Shown here: positions 7,081 through 16,433 of the stretch, in pieces
Position numbering within the stretch: the stretch's first letter is position 1
Layout: every line of letters starts with the position of its first letter
Source of the DNA: Bdellovibrionia bacterium
GTDB lineage: Bacteria > Bdellovibrionota > Bdellovibrionia > Bdellovibrionales > JAGQZY01
Length of the DNA: 64,000 nucleotides
NCBI GenBank assembly: GCA_030427805.1
Contig: JAUICP010000003.1
Span: forward strand, 195,758 to 259,757
Direction of reading: 5' to 3'
Notes under the pieces: model-generated
The model's database searches: none
Told to the model about the DNA's origin: nothing
What the model saw: only the letters and a program-made list of their open reading frames with translations
Translations under genes and position numbers: made by a program

Positions 7081-9351
7081 CTATTGAGCCTCGACGTCTT
7101 CTTTAGAATCCGCTCCTTTAAGGAAATCAGGCACCAAAGATCCCGCCTTTTTAAAAAGGCGATTGCCGATTTGCCGAAGGAGATCACCACCCTCTTGTTT
7201 ATTGTAAGAGTCGAGAAGACTATGGACGCTTTCGCGAATGTCCTTATCTTTGAGGCCCGAGACGACTTGTTTGAGTTGCTTCATATCTATTTCAATTTCC
7301 GGCTTACTTTTAGTTCCTTGGAGGTTCCAGTAAATCGACCGCAAACTTGGAAACTTAATTTGCAGTTGGCCATAAAGGTCTTCTGACTCATTCCAACCTC
7401 CCGTTGAACCAATGCTGATGTCACCTTTGATACTCGCCTTGAACTTTTCCCAACTCACTTCATGATCTTTAAGTCGGAGCCGACTTTTCACATCGGTGAT
7501 GATCAATTCATTATTCGGGAAACTATACTCTAAGAACATAGACTTCAAGAAATCGTAAAGCTCGCCTTTTATACTGCCCGACTGAGCTTTTAGCTTCATA
7601 TGAACTTCATTTCTTTTAAGCTCCGATTCGATTTTTAAATCCTTAAAGCTATAGTCAGTCCCCTTCATTTCTGAAGACTTCAAAAGTCCTCGAAAAAAAT
7701 CGAGCTTCTTATCCAAGAACTTGAGTTGACCCACCATCGCCAAGCCCTGAAGGTCTCCACCAAAAATCATTTTCTCGATAGCGGGGTCGAAGTTGAGTTT
7801 CTTTAGGTCGAATTGAATCAGACCCGACCGAAAATCATGGGAGGCATTCGCAGTCAGTGTTCCTTCAATTTCACCCCTTTCAATTTTCCCCTGGTCGATC
7901 AACAAGGATATTCGTTCCTCACTTCTGTGGAGTTTAAAACCCAGGAGTTCAACGTGTTGGGATTTTCGCAAGCCACCTCCTGATATTCGTAAATAGGCGT
8001 CTTTTAAGATGGCTTTCACCTCAATATCGTTTGCGTTCTTATACAGCAACTCGCCTTGAACGAGGCCGAGGCGATCGAACGTCCCTCTCCAGGCCGTCCA
8101 CGAAAGAATTTCCGAAAGTTGGTCCAAATTGAGTTTTTCAAAAGCCACTTGAAAAGGAATGAAGCCCTTTCGAACGGACCAAATCAAATTGGGAAGACGT
8201 ATTTTCCCCAGTCTTCCACTGGTTCGACAATCTTGTACATAGAGCTTCAGCTCCGCCAGACTCGAGATTTTCTCTCTGAAATTGATACGACAGTCGAGCC
8301 ACGAAAACTCGGGCTTCTTGTTAAACTGTAAGACATCGAAGGTTTCTAATATCTGAGTTAAAGAGGATAATGAAAAGTGATCCATGTTCGATTCAAAATC
8401 GAGAGTCCAATCTTCACTCTTTTCTGACTCGATACCAAATTGAAGGAGACTTTCAATTTTTCCTTCAGCGGCTCTAAATCGATTCAACAGCTCGACTCTC
8501 TGAGAGTTCAATCCAATCTTAAAAAATATGCGACTCTGATTCTGTAATCGGTCGAGAAAGAGCTCTGGATACAAAAGTTCAAACTGCATTTCTACTTGGG
8601 AACCCGCCTCATCGTCTACAGCCTTTGATAAATCGAGATCAATTGTTTGAAAAACAAGTTCTTTAACAAATTCGGGGCTTCTTAACTTCAACTCCCCAAT
8701 ATGAATAGTTCTTAAAGAAAGGTCTCGATAAAGGGGTTTGCTCAATTCTCTTTTAATGGGCTCTAAAAAGCGAATGATATGGGGTCTGAGTTTTTGAACA
8801 TGAAGAACCGGTTCATCCTTTGCCAATAAAACCTCTTGAACTTGAGCTCTCGCCTTTTCGGGATCTAATTTCTCTATGACTTTTCTAATCTCCTGGGGTT
8901 CTTGAGTGATTTTTGATTTTTCACTTTGGCAGCTTTCATCCTCTCTGAGATCGACCAAGACTTGCTCCGCCCGAGCACGTGCAATTTTAAAGTCCCCAGA
9001 AAAAACTTGATTGAAAGTTAACGGAAAGGACAGTGAGATTAAATCGAATCCAGGTCCGCAACTAAAGCTTTGCGATTTAACGGAAAGGCTTTCAACCCTT
9101 AAAGCCAATTCCGGTACAAACGAGTTCTTAAGGCTAATTCGCGGCTTCTTTAAGATTAAGTCGTAATTGCCAAGCGCCCCTTGAAGTTGCTCTTGAAGTT
9201 TTTCTTCTAAAATTTGAGGGTTAGTTACAAATCGAAATGCGAGCCCCAAGAACAAACTCAGGACGAGAACGATTAAACTAATCGCCATGCCCGGCTGGTT
9301 CTCAACTAAATTCTTACTCTGGTAGCTACTACTAGGAGGCTTCGCACTCAT
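7081..9351 (-). CDS. AsmA-like / large envelope protein
   Basis: A 756-residue protein with one N-terminal transmembrane helix (MAISLIVLVLSLFLGLAFRFV, about residues 22-42). It is followed by a long beta-rich periplasmic region with many alternating hydrophobic strands such as LQIKFPSLRSIYWNLQG. This architecture resembles the AsmA/TamB group, which spans the envelope and moves phospholipids or assists outer-membrane assembly. No catalytic motif is seen. The C terminus is charged and helical. It lies 64 bases downstream of greA on the same strand. The family link rests on architecture, so a GspN-like or other lipid-transfer protein is an alternative. Confidence 0.6.
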   Translation of the reverse strand: MSAKPPSSSYQSKNLVENQPGMAISLIVLVLSLFLGLAFRFVTNPQILEEKLQEQLQGALGNYDLILKKPRISLKNSFVPELALRVESLSVKSQSFSCGPGFDLISLSFPLTFNQVFSGDFKIARARAEQVLVDLREDESCQSEKSKITQEPQEIRKVIEKLDPEKARAQVQEVLLAKDEPVLHVQKLRPHIIRFLEPIKRELSKPLYRDLSLRTIHIGELKLRSPEFVKELVFQTIDLDLSKAVDDEAGSQVEMQFELLYPELFLDRLQNQSRIFFKIGLNSQRVELLNRFRAAEGKIESLLQFGIESEKSEDWTLDFESNMDHFSLSSLTQILETFDVLQFNKKPEFSWLDCRINFREKISSLAELKLYVQDCRTSGRLGKIRLPNLIWSVRKGFIPFQVAFEKLNLDQLSEILSWTAWRGTFDRLGLVQGELLYKNANDIEVKAILKDAYLRISGGGLRKSQHVELLGFKLHRSEERISLLIDQGKIERGEIEGTLTANASHDFRSGLIQFDLKKLNFDPAIEKMIFGGDLQGLAMVGQLKFLDKKLDFFRGLLKSSEMKGTDYSFKDLKIESELKRNEVHMKLKAQSGSIKGELYDFLKSMFLEYSFPNNELIITDVKSRLRLKDHEVSWEKFKASIKGDISIGSTGGWNESEDLYGQLQIKFPSLRSIYWNLQGTKSKPEIEIDMKQLKQVVSGLKDKDIRESVHSLLDSYNKQEGGDLLRQIGNRLFKKAGSLVPDFLKGADSKEDVEAQ

Positions 9352-9415
9352 AATCTAAGCATAGAGACCATAGAGCCAGCGAGCAAGAATCCAATTATTT
9401 TGACAGAAGTGTTAA

Positions 9416-9898
9416 TTACTTAAATTCGAAACTGACGATTTCGTATTCTTTTTCGCCCTTAGGGCTACGCACCACAATTTGGTCGCCATCCTGCTTACCA
9501 ATCATGGCGCGGGCCAGAGGAGATAGAATTGAAATATAACCAGACTTTACGTCGGCTTCATCGACGCCAACAATCTGATAAGAGACTTCTTCTTCGCTAT
9601 CCATATCCATCACGGTGACATGGGCTCCAAAGACAATTCGATCACTTTGGATTGAAGAGGGATCCACGACTTCAACACCAGCTAATTTAGACTGGATCTC
9701 ACTAATCCGTCCTTCTACAAGGGCTTGTCTTTCTTTCGCCGCATCATATTCTGCGTTTTCACTTAAATCCCCATGGGACCGTGCCTCTTCAATGGCTTTA
9801 ATTACCGAAGGGCGCTCCACAGTGAGGAGTTTCTTAAGTTCATCTTCAAGAAGCTGTTTGCCTCGTTTAGTTACCGGCAGATTTTCGTTGTCAGCCAT
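9416..9898 (-). CDS. greA: Transcription elongation factor GreA
   Basis: Rescues backtracked RNA polymerase by stimulating cleavage of the nascent RNA 3' end. The 160-residue length is typical. The N-terminal coiled coil carries the signature EEARSHGDLSENAEYDAAKERQ (split here into its two helices), whose tip has the acidic Asp and Glu residues that coordinate Mg2+ in the polymerase channel. The FKBP-like C-terminal domain ends with SPLARAMIGKQDGDQI and EYEIVSFEF. The ATG is at 9898. It is divergent from mgtE, so 9899-10021 contains both promoters. Confidence 0.96.
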   Translation of the reverse strand: MADNENLPVTKRGKQLLEDELKKLLTVERPSVIKAIEEARSHGDLSENAEYDAAKERQALVEGRISEIQSKLAGVEVVDPSSIQSDRIVFGAHVTVMDMDSEEEVSYQIVGVDEADVKSGYISILSPLARAMIGKQDGDQIVVRSPKGEKEYEIVSFEFK

Positions 9899-10021
9899 CG
9901 AACCTCTCGTGGTTTTGATTAAACATACCTTATAACTAAAACCATTGACGTCTGCAAGCTGAAACGAGAAGATAGGATCGTACGTAAGACCAACATTATC
10001 GCGGACTTAACAGGCAGCGTT

Positions 10022-11392
10022 ATGAGATTGAACCCGACTAACATTTCAATCATTCGAAGACTGCTTGTCGGGCGAAACAACCGACCCTTGAAATCCATAC
10101 TCAGTCGATTGGCCGCTCCAGACCTGGCCGCTCTCTTTAGCCACCTTAATAATGTTGAAATCAGAAACCTTATCGACGCCTTGATCTCCATCGATCGCTC
10201 CCACGAAGCTCTACTCGACCTTCCCGAGAGTCGCCTCGAGGAACTTCTGGGACGACTCGACGATGCCCAAGTGCAAGCCATCATTGCCCAATGCCCCGAA
10301 AGTGATGGAGCCTTCTTGCTCTCCCTTGTCGACGACCACAGAAAGCACAGCATTCTCGAAAGTTTTTCCCGACAAAAGCGAACCAAACTTGAGCATTACC
10401 TCAACTATCCAGAGGACTCCGCGGGCCGATTGATGATTGAAAAGGTTTTCACCCTTCCCGCCGACCTTCCCGCTGGAGAGGCCATCGATATTTTGCGCAT
10501 GAGATCTCGAGAAGAGAGCATCTACTACATTTATTGCGTGGATAAGGATGATCGGCTGATTGGTGTCGTGTCACTTCGCTCATTGGTCACCGCCGCTCCA
10601 GAAAAACACCTCAGAGAACTGGCACGCAAAGATATTATCTCCGTCACCCCCGAAACTCCTGAGGATGAGGTGGCAAACCTTGTCTCTAAGTACGATTTTA
10701 TCGCATTACCAGTTGTCGACAAAAGCCACCGACTTTTGGGATTGGTGACTGTTGACGATATCGTTGACGTTATTCAGGAACAGGCGACTGCAAAAATTTA
10801 TGCGACAGCAGGTCTTCAAGAGGATGACCGGGTTTACACTCCGAGTGCAAAGAGTTTTAAAAATCGAATCCCTTGGATGTTTTTGAATCTTATTCTTGCC
10901 GCAATCGCCAGTTCCGTTGTTAGTCTTTTTGAACAAACCATGGCGCAATTAATTATTCTTGCCTCGGTAAAAAACATTGTGGCCGCTACAGGCGGCAATA
11001 CAGCAATTCAAACTTTAACGGTAGTCAACCGAGGACTGGCGACTGACGACTTTCAATTCATAACGATTCGCAAAGCTCTTCTCAAAGAAATTTTTGTCGG
11101 TGTGCAAATCGGTATTATTTTAGGCATTACCGCTGGCTCGCTTATTTATCTCTGGAAACAAGATTTACTCGTTGCCATCGTAATTTGTATCTCAATGATA
11201 CTGAATTCGATCGTGGCCACAGGTTTAGGAGCGATCACTCCAATCGTCTTGAAAAAACTAAATTTCGACCCAGCTGTGAGTAGTGGCGTTCTCGTCACAA
11301 TTTGTACTGATATTTTTGGTTTCTTTTCGTTTTTAGGAATCGCCTCCTTAGGCCTGAAGTATCTTCCCCAGATTGTGACGACCAGCCTATGA
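10022..11392 (+). CDS. mgtE: Magnesium transporter MgtE
   Basis: Inner-membrane Mg2+ channel/transporter. An N-terminal helical MgtE_N domain (about residues 20-125) is followed by two CBS domains (about 130-190 and 195-255) that sense cytosolic Mg2+, a connecting helix, and five transmembrane helices from about residue 285. The pore-domain motifs ATGGNTAIQT and FDPAVSSGVLVTICTDIFGF are clearly present. Length (456) matches the family. The ATG is preceded by a weak AGG. It overlaps the next gene by ATGA, so translation is probably coupled. The 123-base leader is too short for an M-box riboswitch, and I see none. Confidence 0.95.
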   Translation: MRLNPTNISIIRRLLVGRNNRPLKSILSRLAAPDLAALFSHLNNVEIRNLIDALISIDRSHEALLDLPESRLEELLGRLDDAQVQAIIAQCPESDGAFLLSLVDDHRKHSILESFSRQKRTKLEHYLNYPEDSAGRLMIEKVFTLPADLPAGEAIDILRMRSREESIYYIYCVDKDDRLIGVVSLRSLVTAAPEKHLRELARKDIISVTPETPEDEVANLVSKYDFIALPVVDKSHRLLGLVTVDDIVDVIQEQATAKIYATAGLQEDDRVYTPSAKSFKNRIPWMFLNLILAAIASSVVSLFEQTMAQLIILASVKNIVAATGGNTAIQTLTVVNRGLATDDFQFITIRKALLKEIFVGVQIGIILGITAGSLIYLWKQDLLVAIVICISMILNSIVATGLGAITPIVLKKLNFDPAVSSGVLVTICTDIFGFFSFLGIASLGLKYLPQIVTTSL

Positions 11393-11718
11393 TCAAGGGA
11401 ACTCTTCAACCGGAAAGTATTCACTACTATGAAAACTTAGATGGCCTAGAGTCATCACTGGTTCTGAACGTCTACAGCCCCCGTCTCTTTCAAATTATTG
11501 TTCGCACAGCTGCCGAGTACGGCCTTACACCAGTGCCCATTATTCAAAGGTGTCAGGTCTCGAGCCAAACCCACTACTACGCCGATTTAAGCATCTATGA
11601 CTACCCCGTTTCGATTGATATGAACCCAAAGACCGGGATCTTTGTCAGTTCACTTTCAAAAACTCTGTTACAGGAATTGACTAAAGTATTTAGACAAAAG
11701 TTGAGGAAGCTTAATTAA
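11389..11718 (+). CDS. Hypothetical protein coupled to mgtE
   Basis: A 109-residue soluble protein whose ATG overlaps the mgtE TGA (ATGA). I recognise no family. The sequence is mixed alpha/beta with a Tyr-rich segment (SSQTHYYADLSIYDYPVSIDMNP) and a basic C-terminal helix. The tight coupling suggests expression with MgtE, but a functional link is not shown. A short perfect inverted repeat (GAAGCTT-AATTA-AAGCTTC, 11706-11724) covers its stop codon. It lacks a T tract, so it is a weak terminator at best. Confidence 0.7.
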   Translation: MIKGTLQPESIHYYENLDGLESSLVLNVYSPRLFQIIVRTAAEYGLTPVPIIQRCQVSSQTHYYADLSIYDYPVSIDMNPKTGIFVSSLSKTLLQELTKVFRQKLRKLN

Positions 11719-11854
11719 AGCTTCATTATGAGAAGAGGCCTGCAAACGGGCTCTCGCGCCAGCTAAAGATTTACGGTTTTCTAAAAGAAATTCATACAAA
11801 ATTTAACACTAAGGATATAATCTAGTAGTTGTAAAAAGGAATCACAGAGACTCT

Positions 11855-12838
11855 ATGTTTGATCAGTTATTAAAAGATATCAATGATGCCACCAGTATAG
11901 CACTGAGTACACATAGGCAGTGTGACGGTGACGGACTGGGAGCTCAACTCGGACTGTTCCACGCTCTTAATAAATGCGGAAAAAAAGCTCGAGTCATCAA
12001 CGTCGATGAACTGCCAAAAAAATATGAATTCCTTAGCGGTACCGATCAAGTTGAAATTTTTGAAGGCAAGCATAGCGCAATCAAAGACATCGATCTTTGC
12101 CTCATTTTTGATACCAATGATAAACGACTTCTAGCTCCTCTTTACGAAGAGTTCGAAAAATCCTGCAAAAAGATTGTCTTTATCGATCATCACCCTATTT
12201 TAAAAGAAGGGCCGAGCCCCACCATGGACTCTGTCATCGACATCAAAGCGGCAAGTACCGGTGAGATGGCCTACCAAATTATTAAAGGACTCAACGTAGA
12301 GCTCGATGCAAATATTAGTCAAGCGATCTACACGAGTATTGTCTTCGATACGCAGATTTTCAGGTATGTTCGCAATTCCGCAGCCTCTCACCTTATAGCG
12401 GCAGAACTTCTTCCCTATATCGAAGAACCGGGCCTCATCCACCAAAAACTATTCGGAAATTTCACGACGGATAAAATCGCCTTTATTTCTAAGGTCCTTG
12501 GCCAGATTCAATACTATGCCGACTCTCGCCTCGCAGTTCTCAACATCAAAAAAGAAGACCTTGAAACACACAACATGCACCTCGATGACTCACGAGATGT
12601 CATCGATATGGTTATGAATATTGAGTCCCTCGAAGCGGCAGTCCTCTTCCGAGAGGATGGCCCCAACGATTATAAGCTGAGCCTTCGATCAAAAGGAAAG
12701 CTTGAGGTTCTTGAAGTGGCCGAGCAATTTGGTGGCGGAGGGCACAAATACTCTTCGGGAGCCTACGTCAAAGGTGAGCTTCAAGACATCCAAATCAAAG
12801 TGACCGCTGAACTCCTCAAAAAATTGGGCCCATCCTAG
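11855..12838 (+). CDS. nrnA: DHH/DHHA1 phosphoesterase (NrnA-type nanoRNase/pAp phosphatase)
   Basis: Predicted Mn2+-dependent phosphoesterase that degrades short oligoribonucleotides and may dephosphorylate 3'-phosphoadenosine 5'-phosphate. Metal-binding motifs run in order: THRQCDGDG (Asp24 and Asp26), LIFDTND, and VFIDHHP near residue 110, the DHH signature. The DHHA1 substrate domain ends with GGGGHKYSSGAYVKG. Length (327) fits NrnA. There is no signal peptide, so it is cytosolic. It is separated from the upstream gene by 136 bases and likely has its own promoter. A RecJ-like role is unlikely at this size. Confidence 0.88.
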   Translation: MFDQLLKDINDATSIALSTHRQCDGDGLGAQLGLFHALNKCGKKARVINVDELPKKYEFLSGTDQVEIFEGKHSAIKDIDLCLIFDTNDKRLLAPLYEEFEKSCKKIVFIDHHPILKEGPSPTMDSVIDIKAASTGEMAYQIIKGLNVELDANISQAIYTSIVFDTQIFRYVRNSAASHLIAAELLPYIEEPGLIHQKLFGNFTTDKIAFISKVLGQIQYYADSRLAVLNIKKEDLETHNMHLDDSRDVIDMVMNIESLEAAVLFREDGPNDYKLSLRSKGKLEVLEVAEQFGGGGHKYSSGAYVKGELQDIQIKVTAELLKKLGPS

Positions 12839-12983
12839 GCCCATGTAGAACGCATTTTGGATATCAATAAATAGAATTCTTCATCTTATTTTCAGTTAAT
12901 ATCTCGCTAAGGACCCTTCTAAGCCCATGAAAGCACATTGATTTTCGGATTCCCCAAGGCACAGGCCTTGCACTCTGAAGGGC

Positions 12984-14132
12984 ATGTTTCGAAGTTGGTT
13001 TATTTGTGCAAGCTCCTGCATTTTTATCACTCTTCTCAGCGCTCTTGGAGTCGCCCAGGAAGTTAGTCATACCGATGTCCAGCAGCCGTCTGCGGGCTCA
13101 AGTTATCTTTGGCTACTCAAAGATAGTTATGGGAGTTGTTCTGTGGCGATCGGCTACGTCCACGAGGGCCTGAAGCTTCCAATCGATCCAGCACAGTGCC
13201 GCGATGAAGGGGTCAATTGCCTCCACCCTCTCGCTCGCATTTTTCTCCAGTCGAGTCGTTTGGTTTTTTCAGAACTCAATGAACGAGACATGTGGGAGTT
13301 TCAAGAGCACTTAGCATCTACACGTAATGTCTCCGAGAGAACCGGTATCATATTCAAAGATCACCCCGATTACCTCGAAACCCTGAGCCAATTCTTAAAC
13401 GTAGATGTCGATACTCTTTCGGACTGGAGCTATACCTTCACTTACTTACAACTGGTGAATGCACTTAAAAGGGAAGTTCCTTTTGGCGTTGAAATTAACG
13501 GAAATTTTGATGATGACCTCTATCGCTTTGCCGATTACTTTGGGGTTCGGCTTCAGTCTCTCGAGCCAGTAGAAACCCACCTCGAATCGGTCCGCTCCCA
13601 ATTAAGCGCAGACAGACTCATGAATCTGGTCGCAAGTATGCACCGAGTTTCTGATAGTCTTTTGGAGTCGAGCCACGTTTACGACATTCTCGTGCAAAGA
13701 CTTTCGATTTACAGCCTCTTCCACATGGGGCAATTGGACCGTCTCGAGGAATACTATGAGTTATACGATAACTCTTCAGCCTCGAGAACACGTAGAAACA
13801 TTCTTTGGGCTCGAGAAATCGAACACAATCGGCGAGTCAGCCTTGGAAATCCAGGGCTCGTTACCTACATGGGTGGAATATTTCACTTTCTCGGTCGCGA
13901 GAGCTTAATTAACACCCTTGAAAGTCGTCACAACTTTCAGGCAAGACACCTTAGTGTAGATGATGCTGATCTTTTACTTCGCTATCTTGAAGACAATGAT
14001 CTATTGAGATCACGACGTCGATTTAATCCCGGAGGCGAAACCTCTTATTTTAGAACTCTGGTACCCATGGGCACCATTGGAAGCAAAGTAAACAGCGCCT
14101 ATTGTTTCGAAGACGTTTTTGCTAATCTATGA
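12984..14132 (+). CDS. Secreted TraB/GumN-like (Tiki-type) protein
   Basis: A 382-residue exported protein. A signal peptide (SSCIFITLLSALGVAQ) is followed by a domain whose landmarks resemble the TraB/GumN/Tiki family of putative metalloproteases: a GxxH-like motif (AIGYVHEGL), an acidic strand LVFSELNERD, and a C-terminal YMGGIFHFLGRESLINTLES that matches the family's GxGHxxG...L pattern. In this family the paired GxxH motifs and a Glu bind metal. Here the second is GGIFH. Its start has GAAGGG seven bases upstream. The last 34 bases overlap the convergent BFD gene. Enzymatic activity is inferred from family only. Confidence 0.6.
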   Translation: MFRSWFICASSCIFITLLSALGVAQEVSHTDVQQPSAGSSYLWLLKDSYGSCSVAIGYVHEGLKLPIDPAQCRDEGVNCLHPLARIFLQSSRLVFSELNERDMWEFQEHLASTRNVSERTGIIFKDHPDYLETLSQFLNVDVDTLSDWSYTFTYLQLVNALKREVPFGVEINGNFDDDLYRFADYFGVRLQSLEPVETHLESVRSQLSADRLMNLVASMHRVSDSLLESSHVYDILVQRLSIYSLFHMGQLDRLEEYYELYDNSSASRTRRNILWAREIEHNRRVSLGNPGLVTYMGGIFHFLGRESLINTLESRHNFQARHLSVDDADLLLRYLEDNDLLRSRRRFNPGGETSYFRTLVPMGTIGSKVNSAYCFEDVFANL

Positions 14133-14545
14133 TTAATCAGTGCTTCGATGTCTTTTCGACAGGTGCCACATCCCGTTCCAGCCGAAGTAATTCGATTTAC
14201 AGCTTTAACACTGTGAGCCCCGGAAATAATAGCTTGATCGACCACTTCAGTTGGGATGACTCGACAATGACAAAGCTCCTCATCATTATAAGGAAAATTC
14301 CAATCGGCTTTAATTTTGAGAATGAGTTCGCGAATAAGAATATCTGAGTGACTGTCTCCCTCAGGTAAAGCGAGATCAGAGATATTACCTGAAAAGTCTT
14401 TAAAGGTCGCTTCGACCTGATCAACAAAGTCCTTACAACCAATAACTTGATAGGAAAAATCTTTGACCATTTCACCGTCGGAACTATAGTTCAGATCTAT
14501 GGAATCTCGCTGTGAAATGGCTATCTTGATCTGCTTTTTCTCCAT
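14099..14545 (-). CDS. BFD-type [2Fe-2S] protein with N-terminal extension
   Basis: A 148-residue protein. The C-terminal 55 residues form a bacterioferritin-associated-ferredoxin (BFD) [2Fe-2S] domain with the exact spacing C-x-C-x31-C-x2-C (from LCHC to GCGTC). The N-terminal 90 residues have a mixed strand/helix pattern with one Cys and may be a scaffold-like domain, but I cannot name it. BFD domains bind a [2Fe-2S] cluster and serve in iron release, nitrite reductases or NifU-type assembly. The 3' end overlaps the TraB-like gene on the other strand. The function is not fixed. Confidence 0.75.
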   Translation of the reverse strand: MEKKQIKIAISQRDSIDLNYSSDGEMVKDFSYQVIGCKDFVDQVEATFKDFSGNISDLALPEGDSHSDILIRELILKIKADWNFPYNDEELCHCRVIPTEVVDQAIISGAHSVKAVNRITSAGTGCGTCRKDIEALINHRLAKTSSKQ

Positions 14546-14602
14546 AGTTCATGATACGAAATCTATCAAACGAGGGCTAGCCTTAAAGAAAATTATGGAG
14601 GT

Positions 14603-15052
14603 TCAAAGGGATTCAGGCGTATCAATCATAAACGTGACTGGACCATCGTTGATAAGACTCACTTCCATATCAGCCGCAAACACACCTTGCTCTGTGGTTA
14701 TTCCCTTATCTTGGCTCATACGTACAAAGTCACAAAAAAGCTCTTTGGCCCTTTTAGGATCACCGGCATTTAGAAAATGAGGTCGCCTTCCCTTTCTGAC
14801 ATCTCCTAAAAGGGTGAATTGAGATACAACTAAATGACTGAGACCCAAGTCCGCAAGAGAGTGATTCATTTTACCTTGGTCGTCTGGAAAAATTCTGAGG
14901 CTTATAATTTTCTGCAAGAGCCACTCGACCTCTTTTGCCGAATCATTCTCCTCAACACCTAAAAGGGTAAGGATTCCTCGATCGATCTTGCCGTGACTCT
15001 GGCCATCGATAGAAACCTCCGCTTGCTTCACTCGTTGTATCAGAGCTTTCAA
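14603..15052 (-). CDS. dtd: D-aminoacyl-tRNA deacylase
   Basis: Proofreading enzyme that removes D-amino acids (and glycine from tRNA-Ala) after mischarging. The 149-residue length is standard. Signature motifs are SQFTL near residue 80 (the catalytic region) and NDGPVTF near the C terminus (family consensus NxGPVT, the cross-subunit Gly-Pro motif). The N terminus MKALIQRV is typical. The start is TTG at 15052, chosen because AGGAG lies six bases upstream. It is 11 bases downstream of the membrane-protein gene on the same strand, so the two are likely cotranscribed. Confidence 0.95.
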   Translation of the reverse strand: MKALIQRVKQAEVSIDGQSHGKIDRGILTLLGVEENDSAKEVEWLLQKIISLRIFPDDQGKMNHSLADLGLSHLVVSQFTLLGDVRKGRRPHFLNAGDPKRAKELFCDFVRMSQDKGITTEQGVFAADMEVSLINDGPVTFMIDTPESL

Positions 15053-15063
15053 TATGACTCCTA

Positions 15064-15561
15064 TTAAGCCTCTGAGGTCGAGACCTCACCAGGGGGTTCC
15101 GTCAGCTCTGGGTATTGTGAAAATAAATTTCTGTAGTTAGGGAAGTATCGAAAAAAACCAAGTACAGAGAGTACCAAGAAAGGATAGGCAGCCGAAATAT
15201 CTTGCTGAAATACCGCCAGCACTAAGCCATTAATGGCCACCGCTTCGAGCAAGCTGTACCGAAGAATATGGGAAAGGGCTAGTCGCTGAAGACCTTTTAC
15301 AAAGCTCAATTTCTCGTTCAAAACCTGATCACCAAGTCGCACTACAAAATAACCAACTCCCATACTTGCAATCAAAAAGAGTCCAATACCAAGAGCGAAG
15401 ATTAAGTTTTTCGCAAAGCTGTCAACCGCTTGTTCTGGCCCTTCGATAAAAAACATTTGTGCATAAACCGCAAAAAGAACAACAAGAATGAGTGCGATCG
15501 CCCACACCATTCGACACGTCTTAAGAATATGATTTTCCATCTCTTTAATTTGCTTTAACAT
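15064..15561 (-). CDS. Small polytopic membrane protein
   Basis: A 165-residue protein with four predicted transmembrane helices: WAIALILVVLFAVYAQ (about 20-38), LIFALGIGLFLIASMGVGYF (about 50-70), LLEAVAINGLVLAVF and FLVLSVLGFFRYF. The C terminus is soluble and Pro/Glu-rich. I do not recognise a family. It sits directly upstream of dtd and is divergent from gloB, with 56 bases between the start codons. Confidence 0.7.
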   Translation of the reverse strand: MLKQIKEMENHILKTCRMVWAIALILVVLFAVYAQMFFIEGPEQAVDSFAKNLIFALGIGLFLIASMGVGYFVVRLGDQVLNEKLSFVKGLQRLALSHILRYSLLEAVAINGLVLAVFQQDISAAYPFLVLSVLGFFRYFPNYRNLFSQYPELTEPPGEVSTSEA

Positions 15562-15617
15562 TGATTTCTCATTGCTTTCACGGACAAAAACCCCTTCAAT
15601 AATAGAGAGGTTATGCC

Positions 15618-16385
15618 ATGAAGATCGAAATCGTTCAATACCCAGCTCTGAATGACAACTATAATTTTCTCCTGCGAGATAAGGATTCTGACTTAGTTGC
15701 TGCCATAGACCCCTCGGACTTCCAGGGAACTAAGAATAAATTACACGAAAAAGGCTGGCGCCTCGATCAGATATGGAATACCCATCACCACCCCGATCAC
15801 ATTGGTGGAAACCAAGAATTGAAGCAAGAGTTTCGCTGTCAACTGAGAATCCCCGAGTACGAACAGCAGCGAATAAAAGGAAGCGATATCAAAAACAAAG
15901 ACGGCGATCAATTCGAATTTGGATCGAGTCAATTTGAAGTTCTCTATTTACCAGGTCATACTCTTGGTCATATTGCCTATCATTGCGCTGAGGATCAGGT
16001 ATTGTTCATTGGAGATGTCATCTTCGCCATGGGCTGTGGCCGAGTTTTTGAGGGAACTATGGAGCAAATGTACTCGAGTATCGAGCGAGTTAAAAGTTTA
16101 GATCCCGACACTCTTCTGTACTGCGCTCATGAGTATACTCTCGCCAATGGAAGGTTCGCCATGAGTGTTGAGCCGCAAAACTCTAGACTTATTGATCGCA
16201 TGCAAAAAGTTAATAAGCTGCGGCAGCAAGGACTTCCTACGGTGCCAACTCGCTTGCGCGATGAATTGAATACAAACCCATTTATGCGCACAGATTCTAT
16301 GGAAATTCGCATGAATTTAAAGATGGAAAGTGCCAGTGCAGAAGAGGTTTTTGCAGAATTGAGAAGCCGAAAGGACCACTTTTAA
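15618..16385 (+). CDS. gloB: Hydroxyacylglutathione hydrolase (glyoxalase II)
   Basis: Hydrolyses S-lactoylglutathione to D-lactate and glutathione, the second step of methylglyoxal detoxification. The metallo-beta-lactamase signature THHHPDHIGG (about residues 55-64), PGHTLGHI and FIGDVIFAMGCGRVFEGT supply the dinuclear metal ligands. CAHEYTLANGRFA near residue 175 and the C-terminal glyoxalase II region (RLRDELNTNPFMR) are diagnostic. Length (255) is typical. GloA, the first enzyme, is encoded at 61640-62080, far from here. Its stop lies in a 19-bp tandem repeat shared with the convergent gene. Confidence 0.95.
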   Translation: MKIEIVQYPALNDNYNFLLRDKDSDLVAAIDPSDFQGTKNKLHEKGWRLDQIWNTHHHPDHIGGNQELKQEFRCQLRIPEYEQQRIKGSDIKNKDGDQFEFGSSQFEVLYLPGHTLGHIAYHCAEDQVLFIGDVIFAMGCGRVFEGTMEQMYSSIERVKSLDPDTLLYCAHEYTLANGRFAMSVEPQNSRLIDRMQKVNKLRQQGLPTVPTRLRDELNTNPFMRTDSMEIRMNLKMESASAEEVFAELRSRKDHF

Positions 16386-16433
16386 AGCTTTTTGCCACTT
16401 TTAAAGTTTTTTGCCACTTTTAAAGTTTTTTGT
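16377..16433. repeat. Three tandem copies of a 19-bp repeat covering two stop codons
   Basis: Copies at 16377-16395, 16396-16414 and 16415-16433 share the unit CACTTTTAAAGTTTTTTGC, with one change in copy 1 and one in copy 3. The gloB TAA lies in copy 1. The TAA of the MazG-like gene, read on the other strand, lies in copy 3. Confidence 0.9.

Noticed and set aside
9899-10021. M-box magnesium riboswitch upstream of mgtE
   Set aside because: The intergenic region is only 123 bases and no M-box-like stems are seen.
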